A DNA stretch of 64,000 bases. It comes from JBGNFV01 sp049645705. GTDB taxonomy: Bacteria; Bacteroidota; Bacteroidia; Cytophagales; Cyclobacteriaceae. Each line of letters starts with the position of its first letter. Positions within the stretch are counted from its first letter, which is position 1. The notes under the pieces were generated by a model, which saw nothing but the letters and a program-made list of their open reading frames with translations, was not told where the DNA came from and ran no database searches. The translations under genes were made by a program, and so were the position numbers. The stretch covers positions 62,001 through 126,000 of the forward strand of contig JBARUK010000098.1 in NCBI GenBank assembly GCA_049645705.1. The letters are read 5' to 3'. This document shows positions 35,137 to 44,272 of the stretch, piece after piece.

Positions 35137-37354
35137 CAGTAGTTTTCGCAGGTATAATAGACTGTAGTTTTCCTTCTTTGTATAAGTCTGTAAAGTTTCC
35201 TTCGTCCTGAACATTACCATTATTCATAACCACAACTTTATCACAAAAGGTTAATACACCGGGGTCTGATGAAACAACTAATAGCGACCATTTACGATCA
35301 GGATCAAACACAACTTTAAGAAGCTCAAGCTTTTCAGACGGAGTAAAGGTTTGGAAAAAGTCCTCAATGATCATCATTCTAGGTTTTTTTGCCAGGCACC
35401 GGGCCAATATAATCCGTGCCAGTATAGACCGGGGAAAGTTCTTTCCTTCACTGATCATAACAGAATTAAGGCCGTCCGGTAGGCTATTAATATAATCTAA
35501 AATACCAACAGTCCGCAAAGCATCAACGGCGTCATGATAGTTTCGGTCAGGTTTACCTACCAGAATATTTTCCAGTACAGTACCGTCAAAAATATCTTCC
35601 TGCCGCACATTCTTTGCAAGCTGATCATGTAGAATAGGTATATCCAGATCACGCAGATTGACATCGTCATAGCTTACGATGCCTTCGTATTTCATGTACA
35701 TACCGCTTATGATGTTCAGAAGCGTAGTACGCCCGCTATTAGATGTACCTGTAAGGCCTATCCGTTCGCCCGGGTCTATATTAAAGCTAAGCCCGTCAAG
35801 TGCCTTTCCATTGGCCTGTTCGTAGGTATAGCGAAGGTCTTTCACTCTCAGCGCAAGACCTTTTGACGTGTTCTTCAACTGTATACCGGAGCACTTTTCC
35901 GTAGGCAGGTCGGTAACGGTACCTACTTTCTCTACGGCTGTCAGTACATCATACACAGTATCCATATTCAGGATTACTTTTTCCACGGCCCCGGTAATCA
36001 GGATGATCACAATCTCAGATGCAACAAACTGACCGAGCGTAATTTGTTGCTCGATCACCAGAACAGCCCCTATAATGAGTAAGCCACCGGTCACAAATAC
36101 TTTGAAAATCACGACGTAGGTAAACTGCCAGATGAGTACCTGGAAGTGGGCTTTTCGTTCTTTCAGATAGCTGTTAACGTTGCGGTCCATCCGTTGAATA
36201 GGTAACCATGACGTGCCGCTAATCTTAAAGGAATGAAGGGCCCGTGCAAGCTCTTCCAACCAGTAGGCAACTTTGTACTTATACTTACTCTCTACAAGGC
36301 TGGTTTTTAGACCTTTGGGTCCGGTAATATAGAATATAACCACCAGTACGATGACTAAGAAGAAGCCAAACGCAATAAAGAACGGATGATAAAAAGCCAG
36401 AAGGATAAGGCCAAATATGATCTGCAGTATGGCAGCACTAATCTCTATAAGTATCTTCGGAAGCCCTTTCTGAACGGTAAGAATATCAAAAAACCGGTTC
36501 ATCAGCTCAGGGGGATAGTACATCCGCAACGATTCTGTACGCAACCGGGGTATACGATAGGCAAACTCAAAGGCAGCTTTGGCAAATATGCGCTGCTGCA
36601 GTATCTCGACCATACTTACCTGCATGATCTGCAACCCGCCGGTTATAAATATGGCTACGATAACGCCGATCACCAACAGTAGAATACTATTGAGCTGCAT
36701 ACCCCCGCTAATGAGACCTATAATAGCCTGAATACCCAATGGAAGTGCCAAACTAATCAGTCCTACAAAAACAGCATAGATGTAGATATAGGATATATCG
36801 CGCTTCTCACCCTGTAGCAATTTGAAAAAACGCTTTACGGGACCAGGCTTTTCTTCGTCATCATCGTCCTCACTCACAAGGCTCCGAAAGGGTACGGCTG
36901 TTACGATAATAGGCTCGTCTTCTTCGCACACTATCGTATCGGAATGACAATCAAAATCAGACATGGGCTCCAAAGAAGCATCAGTCCCATTGTCAATTCC
37001 TTCTGTAACGGCAAATGGCCTGCTTCGTTCGCCTTTTCCCGGTTTAATCAATACGGGTACTATGCCCCCTTCCTGCCTTTCGAATACGAGTACCGGAAAA
37101 TTAAGGCCGTTCAGGGTATCGGAAAGGCTTTCCCTGGAAATATTGGAGCGGGTAAATATGATCCCGTACTTACCGCCTGTCTCAATCAGATCCCGTAGAA
37201 ATATGTCAGGTTTATCATAGATGGTAGCGCGATTGTTCGTTTCATCTACGTCTAGCTCAAAAGGGTCAATAGAAAGGTTTAGTATACTACCAAACTCTTT
37301 TATTATTAGTCTAATCTGCCGAAAATTCATACGATATCGTAGTAATACTATCAC
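35129..37354 (-). CDS. Type I secretion-like ABC transporter (membrane domain + degenerate ATPase)
   Basis: 741 residues. A 160-residue cytoplasmic N-terminal region without the Cys/His of a C39 peptidase is followed by a six-helix ABC exporter domain (about 190-480) and a nucleotide-binding domain (about 505-735). The ATPase motifs are altered: Walker A is GTSNSGRT with Arg542 in place of lysine, the signature is SEGKN (635-639) instead of LSGGQ, Walker B ends in Glu664-Asp665 rather than Asp-Glu, and the H-loop histidine is replaced by serine (695-696). Q-loop glutamine appears kept. It is the first gene of the operon with hlyD and tolC homologues. ATP hydrolysis may be lost or need a partner. 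Confidence 0.88.
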   Translation of the reverse strand: MIVLLRYRMNFRQIRLIIKEFGSILNLSIDPFELDVDETNNRATIYDKPDIFLRDLIETGGKYGIIFTRSNISRESLSDTLNGLNFPVLVFERQEGGIVPVLIKPGKGERSRPFAVTEGIDNGTDASLEPMSDFDCHSDTIVCEEDEPIIVTAVPFRSLVSEDDDDEEKPGPVKRFFKLLQGEKRDISYIYIYAVFVGLISLALPLGIQAIIGLISGGMQLNSILLLVIGVIVAIFITGGLQIMQVSMVEILQQRIFAKAAFEFAYRIPRLRTESLRMYYPPELMNRFFDILTVQKGLPKILIEISAAILQIIFGLILLAFYHPFFIAFGFFLVIVLVVIFYITGPKGLKTSLVESKYKYKVAYWLEELARALHSFKISGTSWLPIQRMDRNVNSYLKERKAHFQVLIWQFTYVVIFKVFVTGGLLIIGAVLVIEQQITLGQFVASEIVIILITGAVEKVILNMDTVYDVLTAVEKVGTVTDLPTEKCSGIQLKNTSKGLALRVKDLRYTYEQANGKALDGLSFNIDPGERIGLTGTSNSGRTTLLNIISGMYMKYEGIVSYDDVNLRDLDIPILHDQLAKNVRQEDIFDGTVLENILVGKPDRNYHDAVDALRTVGILDYINSLPDGLNSVMISEGKNFPRSILARIILARCLAKKPRMMIIEDFFQTFTPSEKLELLKVVFDPDRKWSLLVVSSDPGVLTFCDKVVVMNNGNVQDEGNFTDLYKEGKLQSIIPAKTTDA

Positions 37355-37580
37355 AAACGATAGTCTTCATTGAAGGTTACAGCTTGCCATAGAAATATTT
37401 TGAAGCAAAAAACAGAACAAGCGTAAGCCCTAACTATCTAGGAAGCATACATATTTTTTTATTAAAGAAGCTTCTGGCAATGAAGAGGTATCACACTGAA
37501 TAATAAAGATAAGGCCTAACGGTAATCCGGGATGCTCGGGCGCAACCTATAAACCTAATCCGGACTGACGAAATGCACAT

Positions 37581-37610
37581 AAAAAAAGCCCACTATGAAC
37601 ACAGCGGGCT
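37581..37610 (-). terminator. Intrinsic terminator of slyD-like gene
   Basis: On the minus strand AGCCCGCT and AGTGGGCT pair (one wobble) around an 8-base loop, followed by seven T (37587-37581). Confidence 0.8.
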
Positions 37611-37633
37611 AAATAATATTAAAAAGAGTAGTT

Positions 37634-38059
37634 TTATTCGATCTCTACCAGTTTGATCTCAAAAACGAGGTCTTTTCCGGCAAGTGGGTGATTAGCATCC
37701 AGGATCACTTCACTCTCTGTTACGTCGGCTACTACCACGGGAATGTTCTGTCCTTCGCGGTTGATCGCCAGCTGCTGCCCTACTTCAGGTTTAATATCCG
37801 GTGGTACCTGCTCTTTAGGTACGTTCACAACCATGTTATCCTGTCTCTGGCCGTAAGCTTCGTCTGCAACTATTTCAGCAGTCCGCTCATCTCCTACATT
37901 CATACCATCAACTGCCTTCTCAAAGCCGGGGATCATCTGGCCATTGCCTAATGTAAACTCCAGGGGCTCGCGATTTTCAGAAGAATCGAACACGGTGCCG
38001 TCTTTAAGCCGTCCGGTATAATGGACTTTTACCTTATCTCCTTGCTTAGCTCCACTCAT
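37634..38059 (-). CDS. slyD: FKBP-type peptidyl-prolyl isomerase, SlyD-like
   Basis: 141 residues. FKBP core at both ends (VKVHYTGRLKDGTVFDSS and LEFTLGNGQMIPGFEKAV, about 9-53) with an inserted chaperone flap (about 70-125: DEAYGQRQ, VPKEQVPP, and NHPLAGKDLVFEI). This insert-in-flap arrangement is that of SlyD. The metal-binding histidine-rich tail of the E. coli protein is absent. It probably catalyses proline isomerisation and assists folding in the cytoplasm. It is a single gene with its own terminator, divergent from the response-regulator gene. Confidence 0.92.
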   Translation of the reverse strand: MSGAKQGDKVKVHYTGRLKDGTVFDSSENREPLEFTLGNGQMIPGFEKAVDGMNVGDERTAEIVADEAYGQRQDNMVVNVPKEQVPPDIKPEVGQQLAINREGQNIPVVVADVTESEVILDANHPLAGKDLVFEIKLVEIE

Positions 38060-38177
38060 GTTTTCTATCAGATTTTATCAAAAAATTCAGGGCACAGATG
38101 TTCTGTACCAGACCGTAAGAGGTAAAGGTCATAAAATTTAAATAGGTTTAAAAATTTAGCTAAATAAGAGTGGGATT

Positions 38178-38217
38178 GTGTACGAATATGAACACACAAG
38201 TGCACATATTCGTGCAC
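38178..38217. repeat. 13-bp inverted repeat in the slyD / response-regulator intergenic region
   Basis: Arms 38178-38190 and 38205-38217 match at 12 of 13 positions (core CGAATATG / CATATTCG) around a 14-base spacer. A separate 11-base direct repeat, AATGGCATAAT, occurs at 38240-38250 and 38276-38286, the second copy running into the -7 box. Candidate operator sites. Confidence 0.6.
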
Positions 38218-38282
38218 TTTTGCTATATTTTAGGCTGTAAATGGCATAATCAGCTCATATAGGGACGAATTTCCGAATGGCA

Positions 38283-38290
38283 TAATTTTG
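38283..38290 (+). promoter_or_regulatory. -7 promoter box of the NtrX-like response regulator
   Basis: TAATTTTG matches TAnnTTTG and lies 29 bases before the ATG at 38320. No TTTG -33 box is evident. Confidence 0.55.
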
Positions 38291-38319
38291 TCATGCTATT
38301 AGAAAAATAATTATACAAC

Positions 38320-39699
38320 ATGGCCGACAAGGAACTGGGTAAAATACTGATCATTGATGATGACGAGGATGTATTGCTGGCAGCAAAATTTCTGCTGAAG
38401 AAGCATGCACATGATGTCACTATAGAAAAAAACCCTAAAAAGATCCCCTTTCTGCTGAATAACCATCAGTTTGATGTAATCCTGCTGGATATGAACTACA
38501 GTAAGGATACAACGAGTGGTAAAGAGGGATTCTACTGGCTGAAAGAAATACTGGAGCGGGACCCGAAAGCGGTGGTTATCATGATCACTGCCTTTGGTGA
38601 TGTGGAAATGGCGGTAAGAGCACTTAAGGAAGGGGCTACTGACTTTGTGCTGAAGCCATGGCAAAACGAAAAGTTGCTGGCGACTATCTCTACTGCCATG
38701 AAGCTGCGTAGCAGCTATGAGGAGGTGGACAAACTGCGCGAAACTAACCGCAGCCTCGAGGAAACGATAAGCCAGCCATTTAAGGATATAATAGGCGAAA
38801 GCGCTGCCATACAGAGGATATTTAATATTATAAATAAAGTAGCCGAAACTGACGCAAATATACTGATACTGGGTGAGAACGGAACGGGTAAGGAACTGGT
38901 GGCCCGGGCTATTCACCAAAGATCACATCGTAATAAGAATGCCTTCATCAGCGTGGACATGGGGGCTATCACGGAAACTCTGTTTGAAAGTGAGCTTTTT
39001 GGCCATAAAAAGGGTGCCTTTACGGATGCAAAGGAGGATCGGGCAGGACGCTTTGAGATTGCACACGGTGGTACGCTTTTTCTGGATGAGATAGGCAACC
39101 TGAGCCTGCCCCTGCAAAGTAAGCTGCTAACAGCCCTGCAGCAGCGGCAGGTAACGCGCATAGGCAGTAACAAGTCTATGGCTATAGATATACGCCTGGT
39201 ATGTGCTACAAACATGCCGGTATACGATATGGTAAAGGATAACAGCTTCCGCCAGGACCTTCTGTACCGTATCAATACGGTGGAGATACACCTGCCCAGT
39301 CTGAGGGAGCGCCCGGAAGACATTCCTCTGCTGTCGGACCACTTCCTGCAGGTATATGGCAATAAGTACCGCAAGCCTAAAAAAACTATCCCCAGCAGCA
39401 CCATGAAAAAGCTGCAGAAGTATAGCTGGCCGGGGAATATCCGTGAACTGCAGCACGCCCTGGAGCGGGCCATCATTATGAGCGAAGGCGATGTGCTTAC
39501 GCCCGATGATTTCTTCTTCCTGTCGCACAAGGAAGATTCTGCAAATACCCAGTCAGACAACTTCAACCTGGATGAGGTGGAGAAAAACACGATCCTTCGT
39601 GCCATAAATAAGCATTCCGGCAATATATCGAAAGCAGCGAAGGAACTGGGGCTCACCCGTGCTTCACTGTATCGCAGACTGGAAAAACATGGGCTTTAA
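38320..39699 (+). CDS. Sigma-54-dependent response regulator (NtrC/NtrX-like)
   Basis: 459 residues. Receiver domain (about 8-125) with acidic pocket Asp13-15 and phospho-acceptor Asp57; AAA+ domain (about 155-390) with Walker A GENGTGKE (185-192), the sigma-54 contact loop as GAFTDA (232-237) instead of the classical GAFTGA, and GGTLFLDEIG; C-terminal Fis-type helix-turn-helix (about 420-459, GNISKAAKELGLTRASLYRRL). It should activate sigma-54 promoters when phosphorylated by the kinase encoded next, whose start overlaps its stop by 11 bases. Confidence 0.94.
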   Translation: MADKELGKILIIDDDEDVLLAAKFLLKKHAHDVTIEKNPKKIPFLLNNHQFDVILLDMNYSKDTTSGKEGFYWLKEILERDPKAVVIMITAFGDVEMAVRALKEGATDFVLKPWQNEKLLATISTAMKLRSSYEEVDKLRETNRSLEETISQPFKDIIGESAAIQRIFNIINKVAETDANILILGENGTGKELVARAIHQRSHRNKNAFISVDMGAITETLFESELFGHKKGAFTDAKEDRAGRFEIAHGGTLFLDEIGNLSLPLQSKLLTALQQRQVTRIGSNKSMAIDIRLVCATNMPVYDMVKDNSFRQDLLYRINTVEIHLPSLRERPEDIPLLSDHFLQVYGNKYRKPKKTIPSSTMKKLQKYSWPGNIRELQHALERAIIMSEGDVLTPDDFFFLSHKEDSANTQSDNFNLDEVEKNTILRAINKHSGNISKAAKELGLTRASLYRRLEKHGL

Positions 39700-41053
39700 T
39701 AACTTTCGTGTCAATCTCATTCTAAAGGTTGTCCTGATAGCCTTTACCATATTTGTATTTACCACACTGGTATACCGCGATGAATTTATACTTACCATAC
39801 TCGCGGTACTGGCACTGGTGGTGATACAGGTGGTGGCGCTTATCAATTCACTGGACAAAACGAACAAAGACATAGCTACTTTTCTGAGCAGTATCCGCTA
39901 CGATGACATAGACCACCGCTACAATGTAACTGAACAGGGCACTTACCTGGACATACTGAACCGGGAGTTTAATAAGGTACTGGAAAACTTTCAGAGGATA
40001 CGCCAGGAGAAGGAGGCGGAGTACCAGTACATGAAGACGATAGTTCAGCATGTGGGTATAGGGTTGATCACGTTTAACCGGGCGGGTGAAGTACAGATTA
40101 TCAACTCGGCCGCAAAAAAACTTCTGAATGTGACCTACCTGGCTAACATAGAGAGCCTGCGGACACAAAGTGCCCCGCTGGTGGACATGTTCACCGAACT
40201 TAAAACGGGTGGTCGCGGACTGATAAAACTGGAAAGGGGCGGCGAGATCATACAGCTTTCTATCTACACTATCGAGCTCTGGCTAAAGGGTGAACCTTTT
40301 AAGCTGATATCTCTGCAGAATATACAGAGTGAGCTGGAAGAGAAGGAAATGGAAGCCTGGCAAAACCTGGTGCGGGTGCTGACGCATGAGATCATGAACT
40401 CAGTCACGCCCATCAGCTCTCTGGCGGCTACGGTAGACGATGAGTTGCTGCAGTACATCCAGGACTGCGAAGGGTCAGACTGTACTATACCGGTAAGCGA
40501 TATGGAGGACGTACACATGGCCATCCAGACCATACAGCGACGCAGCGAGGGGCTGATCCGCTTTGTAAGTGACTTCCGGAACCTGACCAGGATACCTGTG
40601 CCTAAGGTAAGTGTAGTACCGGTGCGGGAGATGTTCGACCATTTGCTGATGCTGTTGCGGCAGGACATTGCCCGGTCGCATACGGCTATCGATGTTAACA
40701 TTAGGCCGGAAGATATGTCAGTCACGGCAGACCGCGAACTGATACAGCAAGTCCTGATAAACCTGGTGAAAAATGCTCTGGAAGCTCTGAGTGAATCTGA
40801 CCAGGAAGAGCCTTGTATAGACCTGGAGGCCTACTATGACGATAAGGGGGCGGCTATACTGAAAGTGCGTGACAATGGCCCGGGCATAGATGAGGAAGCA
40901 CTGAACAAGATCTTTATTCCTTTCTTTACTACCAAAAAGAGCGGCTCCGGTATAGGCCTGAGTTTGTCGCGCCAGATCATGCGGCAGCACAAAGCGAGTA
41001 TTTCGGCGAGGAGTCGCATGGATGAGGGCACTGAATTTCTGATGAAGTTTTAG
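39689..41053 (+). CDS. NtrY-like membrane histidine kinase
   Basis: 454 residues from the ATG at 39689; the frame is open earlier from a GTG inside the upstream gene. Two membrane helices (about 8-28 and 33-53) with almost no periplasmic loop, then a PAS-like region (about 105-215), a HisKA helix with His233 in LTHEIMNSVTPISS, and a HATPase with LVKNALEAL, DNGPGIDE and GSGIGLSLSRQIM. The layout and the pairing with a sigma-54 activator fit NtrY. It probably senses from inside the membrane or cytoplasm and phosphorylates Asp57 of the partner. Confidence 0.92.
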   Translation: MGFNNFRVNLILKVVLIAFTIFVFTTLVYRDEFILTILAVLALVVIQVVALINSLDKTNKDIATFLSSIRYDDIDHRYNVTEQGTYLDILNREFNKVLENFQRIRQEKEAEYQYMKTIVQHVGIGLITFNRAGEVQIINSAAKKLLNVTYLANIESLRTQSAPLVDMFTELKTGGRGLIKLERGGEIIQLSIYTIELWLKGEPFKLISLQNIQSELEEKEMEAWQNLVRVLTHEIMNSVTPISSLAATVDDELLQYIQDCEGSDCTIPVSDMEDVHMAIQTIQRRSEGLIRFVSDFRNLTRIPVPKVSVVPVREMFDHLLMLLRQDIARSHTAIDVNIRPEDMSVTADRELIQQVLINLVKNALEALSESDQEEPCIDLEAYYDDKGAAILKVRDNGPGIDEEALNKIFIPFFTTKKSGSGIGLSLSRQIMRQHKASISARSRMDEGTEFLMKF

Positions 41054-41138
41054 CGACATCCTGGCCAGTTTTTTGATAAATCCTCACCATTTGTCTAATT
41101 TCAGGGGTCTTTTTGTGAAGAACGACAATAAACCCCTT

Positions 41139-41384
41139 ATGAAAAGAGAAGAAGTCAAGAAAAAGGTAGAGCTGATCCTGATCGATAAACTAGGCCTGCA
41201 ACCTACGGAGATCACACCTGATGCAAACCTTACCCATGACCTGGGAGTGGACTCTCTCGACTATGCTGAGCTGGTAATGGAGTTTGAGAACGCCTTCAAT
41301 GTACGTATCCCTGATAATGAGGCGGGTAAGCTCAATACGTTTAAAGAGATGATAGACTACCTGCACGAGCGTGTAGAGGATTAA
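41139..41384 (+). CDS. Acyl carrier protein
   Basis: 81 residues of typical acyl-carrier length from the ATG at 41139 (the frame is open from a TTG at 41073, but the extra residues do not belong to the family). The phosphopantetheine attachment site is LGVDSLDYAEL with Ser39. There are no fatty-acid or polyketide genes next to it, so it may be a second, specialised carrier rather than the main AcpP. It follows the kinase gene on the same strand by 85 bases. Confidence 0.9.
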   Translation: MKREEVKKKVELILIDKLGLQPTEITPDANLTHDLGVDSLDYAELVMEFENAFNVRIPDNEAGKLNTFKEMIDYLHERVED

Positions 41385-41517
41385 TTATCTGTAGCCCTAA
41401 CACCTGATCAGTCAGTTCAATACCCTCCTGTCTTCTCAAAGAGAAATCATTCAGATATTCATTTTTTCTAATTTCATAGTTACGCATACTTTGTCAGTAC
41501 GCATATTAAATCCGTAA

Positions 41518-42126
41518 TTAACCAGTTATCGGCCTATATTCTACCTGGCTATCAGCATCATCTATTTGATTGTAGTAAGGCGAGACACTAAAAATTACAT
41601 TAAGGTTATCGTATCCAGTGTACTAACTGTTGGCTATTACTTTCTCATACTAGGCCTCTTAGGAGAAGATCAATCACTGGCACCGGATGTCGACAATTAT
41701 TATGTTCTGATCGTTCCGACCATACCTCTCATCATTGTACTGGATAATCTAATAAGGGAAAAGTCATTCACACGATGCAGTAAAATTATGAGTACAGCAA
41801 AAAATATCTTTATAATTATAGGGCAATCTGTACTTCTGGCATTCATACTTTTTATTGCTCATAGCACTGTATTGGTAGTAATATCATTTACGACTTCGGC
41901 ACCTAACGAATCGGGATGGCAGCTCGGAATAATTGGTAGTATCATCTGGCTATTTGTCTTTACATTCTGAGCGTATATACTTTTTTCTCCAGCCCATATT
42001 TTAGTTACCGAGCCGAATGACTCTATTACTAAGAAATTAGTTTACTCTGTTGTCCTATCTTGCTTAGCTTACATATTAAGTATTGTTCCGGAAATCATAA
42101 GACTTCTGCAGTTAAAGTATACTTGA
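41518..42126 (+). pseudogene. Membrane-protein gene broken by an in-frame TGA
   Basis: The frame is open from 41518 (a TTG at 41566 is the first plausible start) to a TGA at 41968-41970, giving about 134 residues with four hydrophobic segments. The same frame then continues without a stop for 51 more codons to 42126, again hydrophobic with a charged end (IIRLLQLKYT). No ATG is available at the front. A full-length ancestor with tryptophan or another residue at the TGA is likely. I do not recognise the family. Base composition is more A/T-rich than in neighbouring genes. A sequencing error at 41968-41970 cannot be excluded. Confidence 0.6.
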
Positions 42127-42191
42127 TCTTTCCCACCATTTTCCTGTTCATCTTTTGCGATAACCTTATCAGAAAACGATCCCTGACTTAG
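42123..42191 (+). pseudogene. Fragment of a second copy of the preceding membrane gene
   Basis: Translation from 42123 gives 22 residues (LIFPTIFLFIFCDNLIRKRS and two more) before a TAG. They align without gaps to residues encoded at about 41705-41770 of the broken gene (LIVPTIPLIIVLDNLIREKS), with 14 of 22 identical. Sequence beyond the TAG, to the htpG start, has no clear match. This is a remnant of a tandem duplicate. Confidence 0.55.
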
Positions 42192-42333
42192 CCTTTCGTT
42201 CTTCTTTACATAGAAGTTTGTTCTGCCATTTTGAACGTCTTTCTGTCATTGTGTCACGAAAACCTCAATTGGAACAGTAGTTGAAAAGCCTATGCCAGAA
42301 GTAAATTGGCTAATCATCTAACTTTATTTTGCG

Positions 42334-44154
42334 ATGCAAGAGAAGGGTACTATATCCATACATACCGAGAATATATTTCCGATCATTAAGAAATTTCTTT
42401 ACTCGGACCACGAGATCTTTTTGAGAGAACTGGTATCTAACGCAGTAGATGCCACCCAGAAGCTTAAAAGGCTTGCCTCTATCAATGAGTTTGAAGGTGA
42501 ACTGGGCGAGCTTAAGGTAAAAGTGTCGATCGACAAAGAGGCTAAGACGATCACCATCAGCGACCGTGGTGTAGGTATGACGGCCGAAGAGATCAAGAAG
42601 TACATTAACCAGATCGCTTTTTCGGGTGCTACGGAGTTCCTGGAGAAGTATAAGGACAAGGGTGACGAACAGCAGATCATAGGCCACTTCGGACTTGGTT
42701 TCTACTCTGCGTTCATGGTAGCCAAGAAGGTAGATATTGTCACTAAAAGCTTCCGCGAAGGCAGTGAGCCTGCCCGCTGGATCGGTGAAGGTGACACGCA
42801 GTTCGAGATTACGACGGCTGAAAAGGAAGACCGTGGTACGGACATTATCCTACATATTTCCGAAGACTCTGAGGAGTTCCTGGAAGAGGCCCGCCTGAAG
42901 ACTATACTGGACAAGTACTGCCGCTTCCTGCCGGTAGAGATAGAGTTTAAGGACGAGATCATAAATGATCCTGAGCCTCTGTGGACGAAACAGCCAAGCG
43001 AACTGTCGGACGAGGACTACCTCAGCTTCTATAAGAAACTATACCCGTTTGCAGAAGATCCTCTCTTCTGGATACACCTGAATGTGGACTATCCGTTTAA
43101 CCTGACGGGTATTCTGTACTTCCCTAAGGTGAAGAACGAGTTTGAAGTACAAAAAAATAAGATTCAGCTATACAGCCGCCAGGTGTTCATTACGGATGAG
43201 GTAAAGGACGTAGTGCCGGAGTTCCTGATGCTGCTGCACGGTGTGATCGACTCACCCGATATTCCGCTGAACGTATCGCGTAGCTTCCTGCAGGCAGACG
43301 GTAATGTGAAGAAGATCAACTCGCACATTACTAAAAAGGTAGGTGACAAGCTGGCTGAACTGTTCAAAAATGACCGTAAGGGCTTTGAGGAGAAATTCGA
43401 TAGCATAGGCGTATTTGTAAAGTACGGCATGGTATCGGAAGAGAAATTCTACGAGAAAGCGAAGGATTTTGTCCTGCTGAAGAACACGGAAGGTGAGTTC
43501 AGCACGATGGAAGAATACCAGGAAAAGGTGAAGCCTCTCCAGACGGATAAGACTGATACGGTAGTGATGCTGTATACGGATGACCAGGGGCTGCAGGATG
43601 CGTATATCCAAAGTGCCAAAAAGCGCAGCTACGATGTGCTGGTGCTGGATGGTGTACTGGACAGCCACTTCATCAACATGCTTGAGAATAAGCTGGAGAA
43701 GGTGAGCCTGAAACGTGTAGACAGTGAGACGATAGATAAACTCATAGACAAGGATGAAGTACAGGAGTCAGTGCTATCTGAAAACGAGCGTGAGTCACTG
43801 AAAAAGATTTTTGAGACAGCGCTGGAAGACAGAAAGCCTAACCTGCAGATCGAAAACATGGCATCTGATGAGACGCCTGTAACGATAGTGCTGCCTGAGT
43901 TTATGCGTCGTATGCAGGACATGGCCAAAACTAACGGCGGTATGGCTATGATGGGCGGCATGCCCAACCAGCACAATGTGGTGATCAATGCCAATCATCC
44001 GCTGATGGGTAAGATCATTCGCAGTAAAAAAGAAGAAAAGAAAACAGAACTGGCTAAGCAGGCCTATGATCTGGCCCTGCTTTCACAAAATATGCTTAAA
44101 GGCGGCGATCTGACGGCCTTTATAAGCCGAAGTGTGGAAATTGCCAGCAGATAA
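42334..44154 (+). CDS. htpG: Molecular chaperone HtpG (Hsp90)
   Basis: 606 residues. The GHKL ATPase domain (about 1-220) shows FLRELVSNAVDATQKL, DRGVGMTAEEI and GHFGLGFYSAFMV; the middle domain has the PFNLTGILYFPK and VSRSFLQAD-type segments; the C-terminal dimerisation region has the family's usual shorter length. A low-complexity run of Gly and Met (about 527-545, NGGMAMMGGMPN) precedes a basic segment. It is a stress-induced cytoplasmic chaperone. A terminator follows. Confidence 0.95.
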   Translation: MQEKGTISIHTENIFPIIKKFLYSDHEIFLRELVSNAVDATQKLKRLASINEFEGELGELKVKVSIDKEAKTITISDRGVGMTAEEIKKYINQIAFSGATEFLEKYKDKGDEQQIIGHFGLGFYSAFMVAKKVDIVTKSFREGSEPARWIGEGDTQFEITTAEKEDRGTDIILHISEDSEEFLEEARLKTILDKYCRFLPVEIEFKDEIINDPEPLWTKQPSELSDEDYLSFYKKLYPFAEDPLFWIHLNVDYPFNLTGILYFPKVKNEFEVQKNKIQLYSRQVFITDEVKDVVPEFLMLLHGVIDSPDIPLNVSRSFLQADGNVKKINSHITKKVGDKLAELFKNDRKGFEEKFDSIGVFVKYGMVSEEKFYEKAKDFVLLKNTEGEFSTMEEYQEKVKPLQTDKTDTVVMLYTDDQGLQDAYIQSAKKRSYDVLVLDGVLDSHFINMLENKLEKVSLKRVDSETIDKLIDKDEVQESVLSENERESLKKIFETALEDRKPNLQIENMASDETPVTIVLPEFMRRMQDMAKTNGGMAMMGGMPNQHNVVINANHPLMGKIIRSKKEEKKTELAKQAYDLALLSQNMLKGGDLTAFISRSVEIASR

Positions 44155-44179
44155 TATTTTTCATAGTAAGTAAGAAGGG

Positions 44180-44210
44180 AAGCCGGGCTGATATTTAGGT
44201 CCGGCTTTTT
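44180..44210 (+). terminator. Intrinsic terminator of htpG
   Basis: AAGCCGG (44180-44186) pairs with CCGGCTT (44201-44207), followed by a T-run to 44210. Confidence 0.8.
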
Positions 44211-44272
44211 CTTTATCTGACAAATTATTTTTAAAATCACTGCGTTAAGATAAGGTGACAAAACTATCCCAC

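Noticed and set aside
35137..35220. Extension of the HlyD-like protein to 35220
   Set aside because: It would lie wholly in the ABC gene; ATG 35136 overlaps the ABC stop in the usual coupled manner.
36880..37354. C39 peptidase domain at the N-terminus of the ABC protein
   Set aside because: No cysteine/histidine catalytic pattern is visible in residues 1-160.
38241..38295. Sigma-54 promoter before the NtrX-like gene
   Set aside because: TGGCA is followed by TTTG rather than TTGC at the right spacing, and the site is better explained as a -7 TAATTTTG box.
41073..41138. Extension of the acyl carrier protein from the TTG at 41073
   Set aside because: The extra 22 residues are outside the family length.
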